Positions 11,901 to 24,250 are shown, counted from the stretch's first letter. The stretch: 64,000 nucleotides of DNA from Spirogloea muscicola (GCA_009602725.1 WELB01000020.1:1059623-1123622); one strand, 5' to 3'. Program-made: numbers and translations. The notes: generated by a model from the sequence alone, not told the origin.

Positions 11901-14900
11901 ACAGCCATTCCTGGTAAGGTAAGACAGCCAACAGCCACTCAGGCGTGAGAGGTAAGGGGAAAGCGGACATTCAAAGGGCTCAGGGTATTGGCCCCTTACA
12001 CTTTCCTCAGTCTTTTTTCTGAGGCTAGCTGAAAGGTTTCGATGTCCCGATTGCCGGAGGAATAATCCTCATTGCCGGTCGCGTCTGGCAGCGCCCCTTC
12101 TAAATGATTCCCTGCCAAGTTTCTGCACGGATACAAGCAGATGTGCACAGGCGTAACAGCACTTCAGGGCTGGGCTGAGTTGCTGACACCAATCTGGTTC
12201 CACTCTGTGTCAGGCCAGTCCTGCTTGTACCACAAGCTTGCCCACTGTTTGCGCACAGTATGTGCACAACACAGGATTGCAAGCCTACAAACTGATTCCG
12301 GGATTGAGTAGTGAAGAGTATGACATGCAAACTTTACGTGCTTTGTCTGCAAGACGAGGTTATCGACTTTGAGTTTGCTCAGGCAGCCAAGAAACTTACA
12401 TGACTGTCAAACTGGAGCAGTAGTAGACAAGCTGTTCAGGATAAAATCCAGTGAGGTTATTATATGACAAATCTCTGAAGAACACAATGCAATGCGAAAT
12501 TGGGTGTCAGAATTCCTCTTGATGACCGTGTTTCTAGCTCGCCACACCCTTGGATCAAAGTAATCCTACAAACGTATGTCTCCGGGCAGCTTGTCTGCAG
12601 CTTTGAACATGCCTACCACAAGCAAGGCGAGACAGAATGGAAGGCAAAAGTGCATGTCATACATGACTTGCAAGTATTCACAGCCACCACCATCCAATGT
12701 TGTGATACGGCCGCTGAGCTTATTGTGCGCAAATTGACTGGAATAGCAAGTCACACCAACTCTTAAGAGTATCTCATCATTCTAAACACAAGAATCTGCT
12801 GGCTAGTTCCAAGGAGCATTAGTCCTTTTGGTTGATGGGCATGTCAACGTCCTTTTTGATGATGCAATGCTCGATGACTGTCATGCTAGTCATTAGCATC
12901 CAGAGCTGCAGCATCGCACAACTTCTTCAAGCAGAGGTTCATACTCACTATTTCTGGAGCACAGTCCAGGAGGCAAGGGTCAGTGGGGCGCCGCTGAGAT
13001 TGTTGTAATCCACAATCCTGTCCAGTGCCAGAGATTCAGTCAAAGTGGCCTAGGGCCAAGTCTAACTAGCAGAAGCACAGGTCGGACTGGGAGCTGATGT
13101 AAGACTATGGTCGAGATGTATGGTGACCACGTACTAGCCGTGTCAGTAGTTGTAGCAAGAATACGCCACTCACAGGATGACGAGCTTCTTCAGTTGTGCG
13201 ATGGTGGTCGGTATGCTGCCCGTGAGATTGTTGCAGCAGATATGGCTGCAAATGGTCCACGCAAGCGTGTGACAGGAGGTGATGGATAAGGCAGGGTGCT
13301 TGGGAGGGCTCAGACTTTGGCATGGGCACAGCTTTCCACAAGTAGCTGCCAATGCAACTACAGGACTTATGTGCTAATGCAAAGGAGAACATGGACGCAG
13401 AAAGAGCATCGTGTGCATTTTTGGAAACGGCTTCTGAATGTGTGCTCCTTTCGGCTATGAAGACAAAGGTGTGCTCCTTGTAGGTTCAAATGGTCATCAT
13501 AGAAGGACTCACAGCAGGGTGAGCTCGGAGAGCTGCCCGATGCTTTGTGGGATGCTCCCCGAAAGGAAGTTGTGGTCAAGATTCCTGCAGGCACCCACAG
13601 TGAGAGGTGCACCTTGCAAAGCCTCACATTTTGCAGGTCTCACAGTACTAGCAGAGAAGAGAGGCACGGGCAACAGCTGCACATTGAGCAAAGCCAGCAG
13701 AGCCTGAGTGCGCACAGAAGGGAGAGTCTGGTGAGATTGCCAATGGTGGAGATGATTGGTCCTGTCAGCCGGTTGCTGTTGAGATACCTGGTGCATCATT
13801 GCACGTCAAGTGGGTGTGGTCAAGGCTAAGGCCACGATTACAAAGATGAGTACATCAGCTTATATCTGGTGGCTGCCGAAGAGGCAGAATAAGAGGACTA
13901 GAGGAGCCACTCACAGATCGAAGAGGTTGGAGAGTCGTGCAATGGTGGTCGGTATGCTGCCCGTGAGGTTGTTGCAGCAGAGATGGCTACAAAAAGCAAC
14001 GCAGATTCCACGACACAAGGTATGTGACCATGGATGAAACAGGGAGCCTGAGAGGCTGAGGCTCTTTGCATGGGCAGCTTCCTGCGCCCAAGTGCCTGAG
14101 CAACCGCAGCAAGTTGCTGTCGGCCTACAAACGGTGCAGCACATGCATCACGAACATATGTGCACAATGTTTTGTTAAGTGTCTTTCAGCTTTCAGGGCA
14201 TGACAACAGCAATTCCTCCTGAAAGGCCACGTCGATCCTCACAGAAGAACTCACAGCAAGTACAGGTTGGAGAGCTGCCCGATGCTTTGTGGAATGCTCC
14301 CCGTCAGCAAGTTGTTGTCGAGGTTCCTGCAGGCACCCAAGTGACCTTGGCACCTTGCATGACCTTGCAATCCTTGGATATTAATCCAATAGCAAAGAAG
14401 AAAACCACAGGCACAGCTGCACACCATGACAGGGGTAGAGCCTGAGTGCGCACAAATTGACGAGCCTGGCGAGGTTGCCGATGGCGGAGGGGATTTGTCC
14501 TGTCAGCCGGTTGTTGTTGAGATACCTGGTGCATCATTGTACTACATAAGTGTGAGTGACAAGCTTGACACACAACCACGACTACTAGCAACACCAGCTT
14601 GTGTGAGGCGGTTGTCAAAAAGCTGCATGAGAGCAAGAAAGCGGCCCTTACAGATCATAAAGACCCAAGAGCTGACTGATGGTGGTCGGAATAATGCCCG
14701 TGAGATTGTTGTAGCAGAATTGGCTGCAGAAGGGAGCACAAAAGGTCCACAGTCAAGCATGTGACTGATCACGAAGTGGACAAGGAGCTTGGGAGGGCTC
14801 AGATCCTAGGCATGGGCACAGCTTTCCACAGTTGAGCTGTCTGAAGTGATCTGTGTGAAAAAAGGAGAACAGAGCTTCAGCACAAGACATTATATGCATC

Positions 14901-16480
14901 TGAGCAGCCTGGTTTCTTGTGCGTGCTGGAGCCATCTGGCCCTGACAACGATGATGGGCTCTAGCAAGCGATCATCACTGAAGAGCTCACATGGAGGACA
15001 GCTGAGGTAGCTGCCCAATGCTCTGTGGGATGCTCCCCGTTAGAAAGTTGTGGTCCAATGACCTGCAGGCTCCATGTGACAATTGCACACTGCATGAGTT
15101 GTGTCCTCAGGTCTTGTGGCACTAGCAGAGGAGAGAAGCACAGGAATAGCCGCACATGGATCAAAGCGAGCAGAGCCTGAGGACACGCACAAAGAAGCGA
15201 GAGTGGTGCAATTGCCAATGGCGGAGGGGATTGGTCCTGTCAGCCGGTTGTTGCTGAGATCCCTGGCGCAGCAATGTGTGACAGTGTGTGAGTCAGGGAG
15301 TGGGTGAGCAACAGGAATGACCGAGAAGATGGTTACCACCAGCTTTCGTGCGGTGGCTGCCACAGATGCGGTATGCAGCAAGGAGCCACTCACAGCTGAA
15401 ATAGCTCAGATAGTTGTGTGATGGTGGTCGGTATGCTGCCGGTCAGGCTGTTGCAGCAGAGTTGGCTGCAGACGAGAGTGCAAAAGGTCCAGAGTCAAGC
15501 ATGTGACTGATCAAGGATTGGACAGGGGACTTGAAGGGTTCAGAATCTTGCATGGGCAGCTTCGGACGACCCTGGCTTCTTGGCCTTGACATCCATTTCG
15601 TGCTCTGGGTGGGGCCCGTTAATCATCAGGGACAAACTCACAGATATTCCAATTTGGAGAGATGCCCGATGCTGTTAGGGATGCTCCCTGTCAGGAGGTT
15701 GTGGTCGAGGTAGCTGCAGGCAACCATGTGACACTTGCAACATGCTGATCTTGCATTTCTCAGCTTCCATACCACTAGCACTAGTCGAGCAAGAGGGACA
15801 AAGCCCAAGGCCACTACCACAAGTGTACAGAGCAGTGGCTTACAGCTCAGAAAGTTCCGTCAGGTTTCCAAGGGAGGGGCTGATGCTCCCGTCGAGGTTG
15901 GCATTTTGCACCACTCTGAGGGTGCACAGAGAGCCCACATCACCCCTTGGTGAGAAAACCAGCCATGCCTGCGGAGCTGGGCATGTGCATCCCCGCCAAC
16001 TGAATAAGCCGTATGCTGACCAAGTGAGGCCATCAGGTAGATGGCCGGCAGCTTGAGGGGCCCGAAAACCCAAAGTGGAGTACTTACAGCCGGGTGACGC
16101 GGGCAGGCTGTTGGGCGGTCTCCGCCTCGCAGGAGATACCATACCAGCCGGCGCAAGGGTCGTCGCCGACCCAGGTCGACAGGATCGGCGGGTTCAGCAC
16201 GGCGGCCTTGAACTGCTGCAGCGCAACAACTGCACCATGCGCTACCGTTAGGCCACCCGTAAGCGCGGCCTCGGGAGCACGCTGTAGCGGGGCTGGGTTA
16301 AGTAGAATGCGGCTGCTGTTATGAAGCGAGCGGCCGTTAGCGCCAGCCATGGCGTTCACGGCAGCTGGGCTGACGAGGCGCACGGTCGGGGTGCGGGGCG
16401 GCGAGCAGCCGGCGGCGGAGGGGGCGCTCCGCGGCGCCGCCGTCAGCGGCCGCGGNGCGGCGCCATCGGGCGGCGGCGGG
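8916..16480 (-). CDS. Gene 1: secreted LRR and Cys-module protein, about 26 exons
   Basis: Predicted extracellular protein. Exons from 5' to 3': leader 16384-~16480 (ends RLLAAPHPD); LRR N-cap 16088-16229 (LVALQQFKAAVLNPPILSTW, then CAGWYGISC); LRR exons 15844-15915, 15642-15713, 15394-15465, 15191-15262, 14991-15062, 14652-14723, 14454-14525, 14255-14326, 13915-13986, 13716-13787, 13513-13584 and 13174-13245, each exactly 72 bp. Four variable LRR exons lie at 12949-13017, 12675-12737, 12400-12474 and 12000-12122, then the C-cap at 11532-11752. Cys-module exons: 10992-11094, 10690-10791, ~10193-10290, 9951-10046, 9621-9755, 9336-9437, and last 8916-9108, ending in TGA. Typical motif: NLDHNFLSGSIPQSI. 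Introns are phase 2. Oddities: no in-frame ATG is visible for the leader (an N at 16456 sits there and LINE tails abut it), one Cys exon (~10193-10290) is shifted by one base and lacks a clear acceptor, and one donor appears to be GC (gcaagt). Ligand and role are unknown. Confidence 0.75.
11765..11840 (-). repeat. Degenerate telomere-type repeat in an intron of gene 1
   Basis: TTAGGGTTAGGCTTAGGGTT and TTTAGGGTTT are visible on the plus strand, just upstream (in gene sense) of the C-cap exon. This resembles the TTTAGGG telomere unit of green plants and many green algae. A related tract lies at 44437-44460 in gene D. Confidence 0.55.
13174..15713 (-). repeat. Tandem ~740-bp unit of three LRR exons inside gene 1
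   Basis: The string TGGTGGTCGG recurs at 13202, 13943, 14680 and 15422, spacings 741, 737 and 742 bp. Each unit carries an NxRLTG exon, an NLDHN exon and an HLCCNN exon with their introns. Paralogs A, B, D and E have one such set each. The array holds 3 full units and part of a fourth. Confidence 0.85.
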
Positions 16481-16489
16481 GGTGTGGGC

Positions 16490-16705
16490 GACTGGCGGGG
16501 CTGCTAAACTGGCTCCACCTTCGCCAATGCCCCGTGCGTAGCTACGGGGTTCGGGCGCCTCTCGGCTCGCTGGACCTTGTCCGTTCCTTTTGAGCTGGCC
16601 CACCTTGTTGAAGTGGGCGAACTTCTTCTTCCCTTCTTTCGAAAGGGAGGCACAACTCGTCGACTGTGAGGCAACTGCGGTGAGAGGCCAGCCCAAGGGA
16701 AAGGC
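16490..16705 (-). mobile_element. LINE-A tails abutting the 5' end of gene 1
   Basis: Minus-strand tail sequence reads GGCGAACTTCTTCTTCCCTT and GGTGAGAGGCCAGCCCAAGG on the plus strand. It lies where the promoter and leader of gene 1 are expected. Confidence 0.55.
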
Positions 16706-16732
16706 GGCCGGAAGAGAGGGGCTTTCTTCTTG

Positions 16733-16925
16733 CTTCTTGCTTCCCCTGGCCCCCTTCTCGTACTCTGTTCGTTCTTTTTCGGGCTGGTTGTTCCAGCCCC
16801 TATTCTCAATGGCCGAGCACTTTCTTCTTTCTTCTTGCTTCCCCTGGCCCCCTTCTCGTCCTTTGTTGATTCTTTTCTGGGCTGGCTTTTCCAGCCCCTA
16901 TTCTCAATGGCCGAGCACTTTCTCT
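16733..16925 (+). mobile_element. Two tandem LINE-A tails
   Basis: Two head-to-tail copies about 105 bp apart. Each has CCCCTGGCCCCCTTCTCGT, then GGGCTGG with CCAGCCCCTATTCTCAATGG, ending GGCCGAGCACTTTCT. The near identity of the two copies points to tandem duplication or repeated insertion at one site. Confidence 0.7.
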
Positions 16926-17404
16926 GCTGTGAATGAAGGGCGACATGACCAAGGGCCGCTGGCTCTACAAGTAGCGGCCCCCCCAAGTTTGGGGCAGAGG
17001 GCCCAAACTGTAGGGGGCCGCCGTGTGGGGTGGGGGCACCGAGATCGCCCGGAAGCTGGGTGGCGGGGGGGGCTCAAAAAGGGAGGGAGGTGGGCGGCGG
17101 CTGGTAACACCAATGATTTGGAGCGGAGGGAGGGCGGGGAAGGGGGGCGCGCAGGCTGCCGGCCAGGACTTCCCGGGCCGCCGGCGGGTGTCCCGCAGGC
17201 GGCACCTGCCGCTGAGCAGGCAGCCACGTGTCCTCCGCCCAGATCGCCGTTACCCGCGAGATATCAGGTTGTGGCCCGGCTATTGAGTGCCTGCTGCGGC
17301 CGGGCCCATGATCTTTCCGCCGGCTAGCTACTCAGACTTGCATCTCCTGACTAGAACTTACTGAGCGTTCCCTGGCTGATGTCTTAGTCCTAGTCCTACG
17401 ATCG
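16926..17404 (+). mobile_element. GC-rich block ending in a LINE-A 3' end
   Basis: A purine-rich, high-GC stretch shares GGAGGGAGGGCGGGGAAGGGG with 48615-48645. At about 17330-17375 ACTTGCATCTCCTGACTAGA and TTACTGAGCGTTCCCTGGCT match the LINE-A end inserted in gene E at 59.6 kb (protein end SDLHLLTRGY). Confidence 0.5.
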
Positions 17405-17449
17405 CAAGCGGCAAGCGCGGCCAGATTGACTGGTGGCTGGGAGAGCCCA
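17405..17449 (-). mobile_element. LINE-A tail interrupted by an LTR element
   Basis: GCGCGGCCAGATTGACTGGT then GGCTGGGAGAGCCCA is the reverse complement of the terminal tail seen at 59770-59795. It stops where the TGTCACGAG repeat begins. Confidence 0.5.
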
Positions 17450-17965
17450 TGTCACGAGATATCTCGTCGATGGCTCATTGATGCCGATCTGACAAGGCAT
17501 GAGAGGTGGCTCTACAAACGAAGGACATCTGAGGCACGTCACCTATGAAGCAGAAATCATTAACTCAGTACCTTCAGGTCAGCTCCGGTCGAGTAAGTTT
17601 GGATTTGCCTTTGGAGCTGTCGATTCGTATCCTCAGGCCATCTGAGGGACATCCTCAACCCATGTGACGGTCGATGGCCGTTGTTCCGGCGTAGGCCTTA
17701 TACCTCTTGCTTTCTGCACGTTACATTGGTGGAGACGCCGGGTATAGTCATAGGTATAGCCGGATGTAGCGAGGTCGATGCCCGGACTTGCAGGGTGGGG
17801 ACATAGGGGGGGCAGAGGCCCGACGGCTGGCCCGACGGGGCCGCCGCGCCTTAGACTGAGCCCACTCCTTCGGGCTGGCCGATCCCAGCCACTGCTGTCA
17901 ACTCGGACGATGTCATGCGCGAGGGCATCTATGCGAGATGGCGTCGATTGGTTGATATAGAGACA
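17450..17965 (+). mobile_element. Possible Ty3-type LTR and leader, fossil
   Basis: A putative LTR of about 276 bp runs from TGTCACGAGATATC (17450) to CACGTTACA (17725). It is followed at once by TTGGTGGAGACGCCGGG, which has the form of a primer binding site, and by the start of a Gag-like frame. No second LTR was found, so the element is broken. A plus-strand LINE-A tail (GGGCTGGCCGATCCCAGCCA) is embedded at about 17865-17905. Confidence 0.35.
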
Positions 17966-18129
17966 AATGCTGACGTATACGAGCTATGTGATACACAAAC
18001 CAAACAAAAAAGTGGTTGCGCTGGCCATGCCAACAAGAAGGCAGTCCGTCAGGAGGCCATCGCCACCAATCGTTCATCTCACGCTATGTCAACAAGGAAA
18101 AATTAGAGGTCCAAATTTGAACCTGTGAT

Positions 18130-18705
18130 TCGTGTGTACGTATGATGCGAGGGCGTTTGGTTTTCTATTCTGTCGGCTGCTGGGAAGCTCCGGTCGTTGG
18201 AGTATCTGCAGCAGCAGAAGGTTCGGGTAACACAAGAGTAGATCGATTAGTATCAGGCAGATCTGTGTTAATTGACTCGTCCAGATTGACGAGTTTCCCG
18301 GACCGCAATCTCATACAATGTTGTCTCAACAAAGAAGATTCAGCCAATCAGAAATAATAGAGCTGATGCGTTAGCCTCAGAAGCAAAGCACTTCAAGAAG
18401 TCACAGAGGAAGATCACTCGAGTATAGCAAGATGAGTAGCAGTCCGCTCCCGTTCTTAGCTCGGAATTGAGCTGGAAGTTTCTCAGGAATCTTTTTCCAG
18501 CACTGTTCATCACTATGACCCAACCTTCCACAAAAACCACATGTGGAGTCCGCTCGGCAAGCGAAGCTGTATGTAAAGAAATCGGTCTTGCAACTCGGGC
18601 TCGAGTTTTGTAACAGATAGTCCGAACCGCGGCTTTGTGACTTTTAGTCCGAACCGCGGCTTTTGTGACCCAATGCAAAAATGCAAGCATGAAAGGATAT
18701 ACACG
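18130..18705 (-). mobile_element. LTR-retrotransposon Gag remnant with zinc knuckle, fossil
   Basis: The minus strand codes a nucleocapsid zinc knuckle of CX2CX4HX4C form (CGFCGRLGHSDEQC) at about 18500-18545. Further on is MRLRSGKLVNL, a phrase common in Ty3-type polyproteins. Only a Gag fragment is left and it is broken. A tandem pair of TAGTCCGAACCGCGGCTTT lies at about 18618-18665. Confidence 0.5.
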
Positions 18706-18830
18706 CAGGCACTAAGTGCAGCACCTTGCCTCAATATAAGGATATGGCAAGATTAAGAAGACACTGCTGACTGCAGTGTCATGGAGACTTCTCGCAGTCG
18801 TACGCGGGTCCAGGCTAAGGTACACTAGCT

Positions 18831-18960
18831 GCCGTCTGCCGTATGCTCTACGCGCTACGCTCTCTGAGTGCAGGCGTGGACGCAGGCGCGGGGCCGTCTG
18901 CCGTATGCTCTACGCGCTACGCTCTGGGGCGCAGGCGCGGACACCGGCGCGGGTGGCGCA
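18831..18960. repeat. 62-bp tandem duplication
   Basis: GCCGTCTGCCGTATGCTCTA plus the next 13 bases occurs at 18831 and again at 18893. GCAGGCGCGG-type GC-rich spacers follow each copy. Confidence 0.75.
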
Positions 18961-20063
18961 GGCGTGGGCAAGAGTGTGAAGCTTGCCGAGGGACTGCTCG
19001 GCTTGGGCTGCCCGCTTTGGCTCGGGCCGGGCGCTGCGGCGGCCGCTGGCCCTGGCCGGCCGGGCACTGTGAAGATCCGAGCGTTGCCTAATAGGCCAGG
19101 TTTGGCTGTAGCGACGCTGGTTGGCTAAGCTGGACGACGGACTTGGTGTGGGCCCACCACATGACCCAGGGGGCGATCAGTCCCCGGGTGCTGACCTCCA
19201 GCCGTCCGTTCCACAATCGGATGGTTGTCGTCGCGCGTTGTGGGCGCGCGTGGGCCGTCGCGTTTTTGTTGTCGCTCCGTCACGTTGTCGTTGTCACTCC
19301 GTCGCGTCGGTGTCGCGTCGTCGTTGTTGGGGTTGAGTTGGTTGAGCGGGTGGCCTTGACTTCATTCAGGCTGGAAGAGGTTTCCCATCCCCGACTCGTC
19401 TCACATCTGGAGCGCGTGACTCAGCCGTGTTCCTCCCCTGTTTTACCATTGCATCCTCAGGCCCCTTTGTAGCTGCTCACCGCACTTAGGCCCCTCTGAA
19501 CCTTTGTGAATTCTTTTTGGGCTGGCTTTTCGCAGCCCTTGCCCCCATTGGGAGTGCCACTTCTTCTTCTAGCGTAGAGCACACGTGTCAAGCCAGGTCA
19601 ACTGTCCCAGTCAGATCGACGCAAGTAAGGCAGCCGACGGGATAGCGCACGACATGCCACGGCCGCGGCGGCACTCTCGACGAGATATGAATATGAATGG
19701 ACGTTCGCCAGACGGTTCGTCCGATCGTTCGCCAGACGGTTCGTCCGACCAGCTCGCCAGATGCCTCGGTGGCGCGCTCAGAGAGGCTCATCGATGGCGT
19801 GCCGCGCGGGCCGGCAGCCGACGCGGCGGTCCCGTTGGACCCCCGGCTACCATCCGCCCTCGTCCATGCCGTCCGGGACACCCTTTCAACTTGACGTTCA
19901 CTTCGATTGGGCTTACGCCGGAAGTGCCGTTCCACTTCCCTTCCCGTTGGAATGAGCTTATCTTTCGAAGCGGGTGTGTCATTCCCGCTCGTCAGATCGA
20001 GCCATCGTTGCCTTCCGCCACCACCACCGCCGCCGTCTCCCTCCCACCAAAGCCGCCGCCGCC
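18961..20063 (+). other. Upstream region of gene A
   Basis: No gene is visible. The region holds a GTCGT-rich tract at 19250-19330 and a plus-strand LINE-A tail at about 19480-19575 (GGGCTGGCTTTTCGCAGCCC). A block TCAAGCCAGGTCAACTG at about 19588 is also found upstream of gene E (~54275). A perfect-but-one 24-bp tandem pair (GTTCGCCAGACGGTTCGTCC...) lies at 19703-19750. A 182-codon open frame crosses the area but has no family feature. Confidence 0.4.
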
Positions 20064-23041
20064 ATGGCGCTGCCGCTGGCGCTCGCCGCCGCTCTCGCCG
20101 CCACTCTCGCCGTCGCCGCCGTCGCTGGGGTGACGGTGGACGCCATCGACGCCGATAGCCCGGGGCGCCGTCTGCTTAACGCGCCGCCGCCGCTGCCGCC
20201 GCACCCCATTGTCATGCCCTCCCCCACCTCCCAATACACACTCCACTTCCTCCTCATTGGCTGGCTTGGGGATGCGCTTACCCATTCGTGGTAGCGGCTA
20301 GCTTAGCTGCGTGCTATATTAAATAGTGGGTTCCTGTGGAACGCTGGCCATCTCTTTTGGGCTCCTTTGGGCGCTCCTAGCCCTTGCCCACTTGGAAGAA
20401 CCTCTTCTCCTCCACAGCAGCAGTGGGCTTTCCACCGCTCCAGCTCGCTGTGAGTGCACAGCTGTACAAACTTTCTCTACTGCTGAAGAATGCACCGGAG
20501 TTCCACGGCCCCAGCAAGTCAGCAGCGAGCCTGATGGCTGGTCGCGGGCCCCTCGCAGTCAATGCCGCTGTCATAATCTCGCTCCTGGTCCACCATGTCA
20601 AGCTCGTCACGCCTCGTCTTGTTGATGTGCACAATGGCCCATGTTGCCTGTGGCTGAGCCTGCGCTTCTCCAGAGTGGTCATCAATGCCAACCTCAGTGG
20701 CACTATTTCGCCCATGATTGGCAATCTGACAAGCCTGACATGCTTGTAAGCTGCTCTACTCCACTCATCTCAGGTTGCATGAAGAGGGAGGTATCGTCTA
20801 AGAGTCGCTGCTTCCAATCAGTTGCAGATTGTGCTCAGCTTTTGCCTGCTTGAAAGCAGATCTGTCCACCAATGTAAACAATTTACATCCTCCGAAACAT
20901 TGAGTACACTATCTTCCACTTGCATGTTGACGCGTCAGGTATCTCTATGGCAACCGGCTGACAGGAAGCATCCCTTCCACCATTGGCAACCTTGCCCAAC
21001 TTTGAAGGTGCATATTAGGAAGGCAAGATAACCGAGGGCCCTTGTTACGAAATGCCTGCAGGAATCTGGACCACAACTTTCTGACTGGGAGCATCCCAAG
21101 CACCATTGGGCAGCTTTCAGTGCCGGAGCTGCTGTAAATACATGGCTTTCATTCTACTTTTTCTCACTTAGTGCAATTTCAAGGTGGAATACGTCTGTCC
21201 ACGCCTAGAAGGTATGCGCTAGGATGGGTGGGGCGAGCCAAAAGTCGTCTGCGGCTGGTTCGCCAGCTAGGCAACCAGCCCTATCGCAAACAGCTAACAC
21301 GGCATTCTTAGATCAGAATCATGAAAGATGTCACAGAGGAGCTCGACGTGCTGGCAATCTGTTGACAGGATCTTTTGTTTTTGCCCTCATGCAGGCATCT
21401 CTGCTGCAACAACCTCACCGGCAGCATACCCTCGACAGCCATCTCCAAGCTCAGCAAACTTGTCATTCTGTGAGTGTTGGGCATCATTCTTACATAGCTT
21501 GCGTAATCCTGAATTTGAGGCAGTTCGCACTGCCTCAAAACAATGTTCCCACTTGTCTTGGACACTGAAGTGTCCATCAGAACGCTCTTACTTACAATCC
21601 TCTGCTGCACTTCTGTAGGGCATTGGACTACAATGGCTTCACCGGAACATTTCCTTCAAACATACTGGGTTTATCCAGTCCATTCTTCGATGCAATTCAG
21701 AAATTGTAAGTTCAAGCATGCTACATGATGAGGTTGCCTGGCGGCTAGCAACCATGGAGTTCTTCATACTTCTTCTTGATCATCAATACTTTTCTCCAGA
21801 TAAGCATTGCCTTTGTAGCATGGGAAATGATGACAACAACGACAAGATCTGTCACTTACAACTCCAGCTGATGAGAGTGGCGAAATTTGCGAAGTGCAGT
21901 CAAGTGTCACACAACAAATTGACAGGTTCCCGATGATTATGGGCAAACCAGCCCCCTTACTACTCTGTGAGTCCAGAACACCCCTTCTTGTGCATTCTCA
22001 CAAGCTTCTAGCTTGCATGGGAGACATCTTCCACGACCTGCCCAGCACAAGCTAGGTGGAAGCTGTGTGCTCGTCCAAACAGTGACAGAACATGTGTGAG
22101 AAACTCGGGTGTTGCATTACCATGCACAGGGACTTTTCTTACAACAACTTCATTGGCTACCTTCCTCATCATAGCTTTGAGAGTGAAAGCCGACTGCAGG
22201 TCCTGTAAGGCCCCTGCCGAGTTTCTGTGATTATAGCCTGTTCAGGTGATGCCAGATATGACAAGTACTGAATGTGGTCTGGCATGGTTGTCGCAAGATC
22301 GCCCTTCCGCGGAAGGAGGGCGTATCATCTGCCGTGAAGGGGGGCACTCTTCAGTATTTCTTGTTTGAGAGGCACAATCCGTGGAGGGGCTAGCTTGAAC
22401 TGCAGGCAGACTGGGTGAAGAGTATGCATGAGAACTTCACTGACAGCAGCAGGTAATTGAAGTCCATGTGGCATGTTCACTGTGTTGAGAAATCTTGCAG
22501 GGAACAATCTACAAGGGATGCTGTATCCCGAGTTCGTCTCGACAAGTCTGAGGAAACTGTAAGCAATCTTGCCTCATAAAGACCACCCTTCCTGAAACTA
22601 GACCACCCTGCCTGCTCACATGTGGATTTGGCGAACAACATAGGCTGAGCTTGCATTCTTAGATCCTGAAGCTTGGTAATAGATAGTGACACCCAATCCC
22701 TGTTCCAGCCGGTCTCCTGTCCGCTGCTTTTGTGACAAGGCCTCTCAAAATGCATGTCAGAACCTGTCGCCTCTGATGGACATTGAAGTACGTGCTGTGG
22801 TTCTGGTGTTGCAATTGGCTCAGTGATGTTTCCTACAACAAATCCGAGGGCGTGTTCCCCTTGGACTTGCTTCAAGGCAAGCCGGATCTGGTGTGGGTGG
22901 ATGTCACTGGTAACTACTTGGTTGGTTCAGCCCCAAATGCCACATTCCAAGGGCAAGCGCTCCACCTAAGCAATAACTGCTTCAGGCCACCTGCAAAGTT
23001 CCAGAGGCCGGCCTCAACATGTGCAGCATCACCTGCACCAT

Positions 23042-23403
23042 GTAGGTGCATGGTCGTGCTCCCCCTCTCCCCGCCCCACCCCCCCCTNCTCGCGCTCTCT
23101 CTCCCCTCCGCTTCCTTCCACCTACCCCCACCTCACTCCCACCTTCCCTCGCACTCTCCCCCCGCCTCTTCCCCAGGCTACACTCACTCTCCGCTTCCTT
23201 TCCTTACTCCCCAGTACTTTTTTCTCTCATTCCTCTCCTCCCCCATCTCTCTTCATCCCTCCTTCCGATGACACCCCCTTCCAGATGCACAGACGTTCCA
23301 AAGTTTGTGAAGCCAGTCTGCAAAGCACGGCAGGAATGTTTTTAGCACAGTATGCTTGCTCTTGTTTCAACCTGTCAAGACGACCCGTTCTGTGTTTGTG
23401 CAG
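23042..23403 (+). other. Pyrimidine-rich intron of gene A
   Basis: A C/T tract over 200 bp long lies directly after the C-cap exon. Matching introns in genes 1 (11400-11530), B (27830-28230) and E (58160-58260) are also C/T-rich on the coding strand. An N at 23088 marks an unread base inside a run of C. Confidence 0.6.
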
Positions 23404-24196
23404 CTTGCTATAGCCAAGGCCCTCCAAATAACTGCAGATACTCCGTGCCAGATATTGACCGACAATGTGTCACCAAGATGTGCAAGTAGGTGAGCAACTG
23501 CTGTCCAGCTCATTCCTGTGCTGGTCTTGGAGCAAAAGTATGCTGCACCCTGAGCCCAAGTTCCTAGATCCTTTATGGAGAAGGTCTAGATACTGTTGAC
23601 TCAGGTGTAGCACCTGATATGTCGGTTTTCCTGGGCTTGACCTCTTGCGACCCTACAGCCGCACAGCCGTGACTCCACGATGCACGATCCAGGTCCACAA
23701 AAAAGACAACACTCCCTGCAACTATGTCACCGGAGCTGATTACGTGACCCAATGTGCCAATCTTACCTGCCGGTGAGTGCTTGGTCAAAAGTAACAAATT
23801 TCCCATCTTCCGTCGGTTGCCTGCGAGCCCATCTTCTCTATGAGCACCTTGCCAAGTCAACAGGCTATGTATGGCTCACACCTGCTCACGAATCTTGTAT
23901 GCAGGGCCAGCATCTGCACTTACAGGGGTCCTTTGTGTGTTGATCAACACTGCTATCAATACCCACCTGGATCTACTATTGACGAATATCCTTGGGATGC
24001 GCCATGTTTTGAGGTGCGGTGCAATAGGTAGGTATTTTCATAGGGAATAAAATTCGTTGTCCAAAGACAAGATTAAGGCATGTATCCTGCATTGGGGTGC
24101 CAAAAATTAGGGCTGAGGTTGAGGTATACGATTGAGCTCAGGTGTTCTGAGATTCTAAAGTTCTTCTCTCGCAGCAACGGATTGTCGATCTTCCAC

Positions 24197-24250
24197 AACT
24201 TCTACGGCACTTTCGAAGACTGCAACTTCTACGGCACTTTCGAAGACTGC
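24197..24250 (+). repeat. Exact 27-bp in-frame tandem duplication
   Basis: AACTTCTACGGCACTTTCGA plus AGACTGC occurs twice without a mismatch, doubling NFYGTFEDC near the end of gene A. The lack of differences suggests a recent event. Confidence 0.9.

Noticed and set aside
13174-15713. CRISPR-like array of regular repeats
   Set aside because: The regular spacing comes from 740-bp units carrying LRR exons; unit and spacer lengths are far from CRISPR values.
16590-17327. 245-codon plus-strand open frame
   Set aside because: Spans two LINE-A tails and a GC-rich block; the reading is composition driven.
19585-20133. 182-codon plus-strand open frame upstream of gene A
   Set aside because: Overlaps the start of gene A in another frame. 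It is Arg/Pro-rich from GC bias and a 24-bp tandem repeat, and no family feature is seen.
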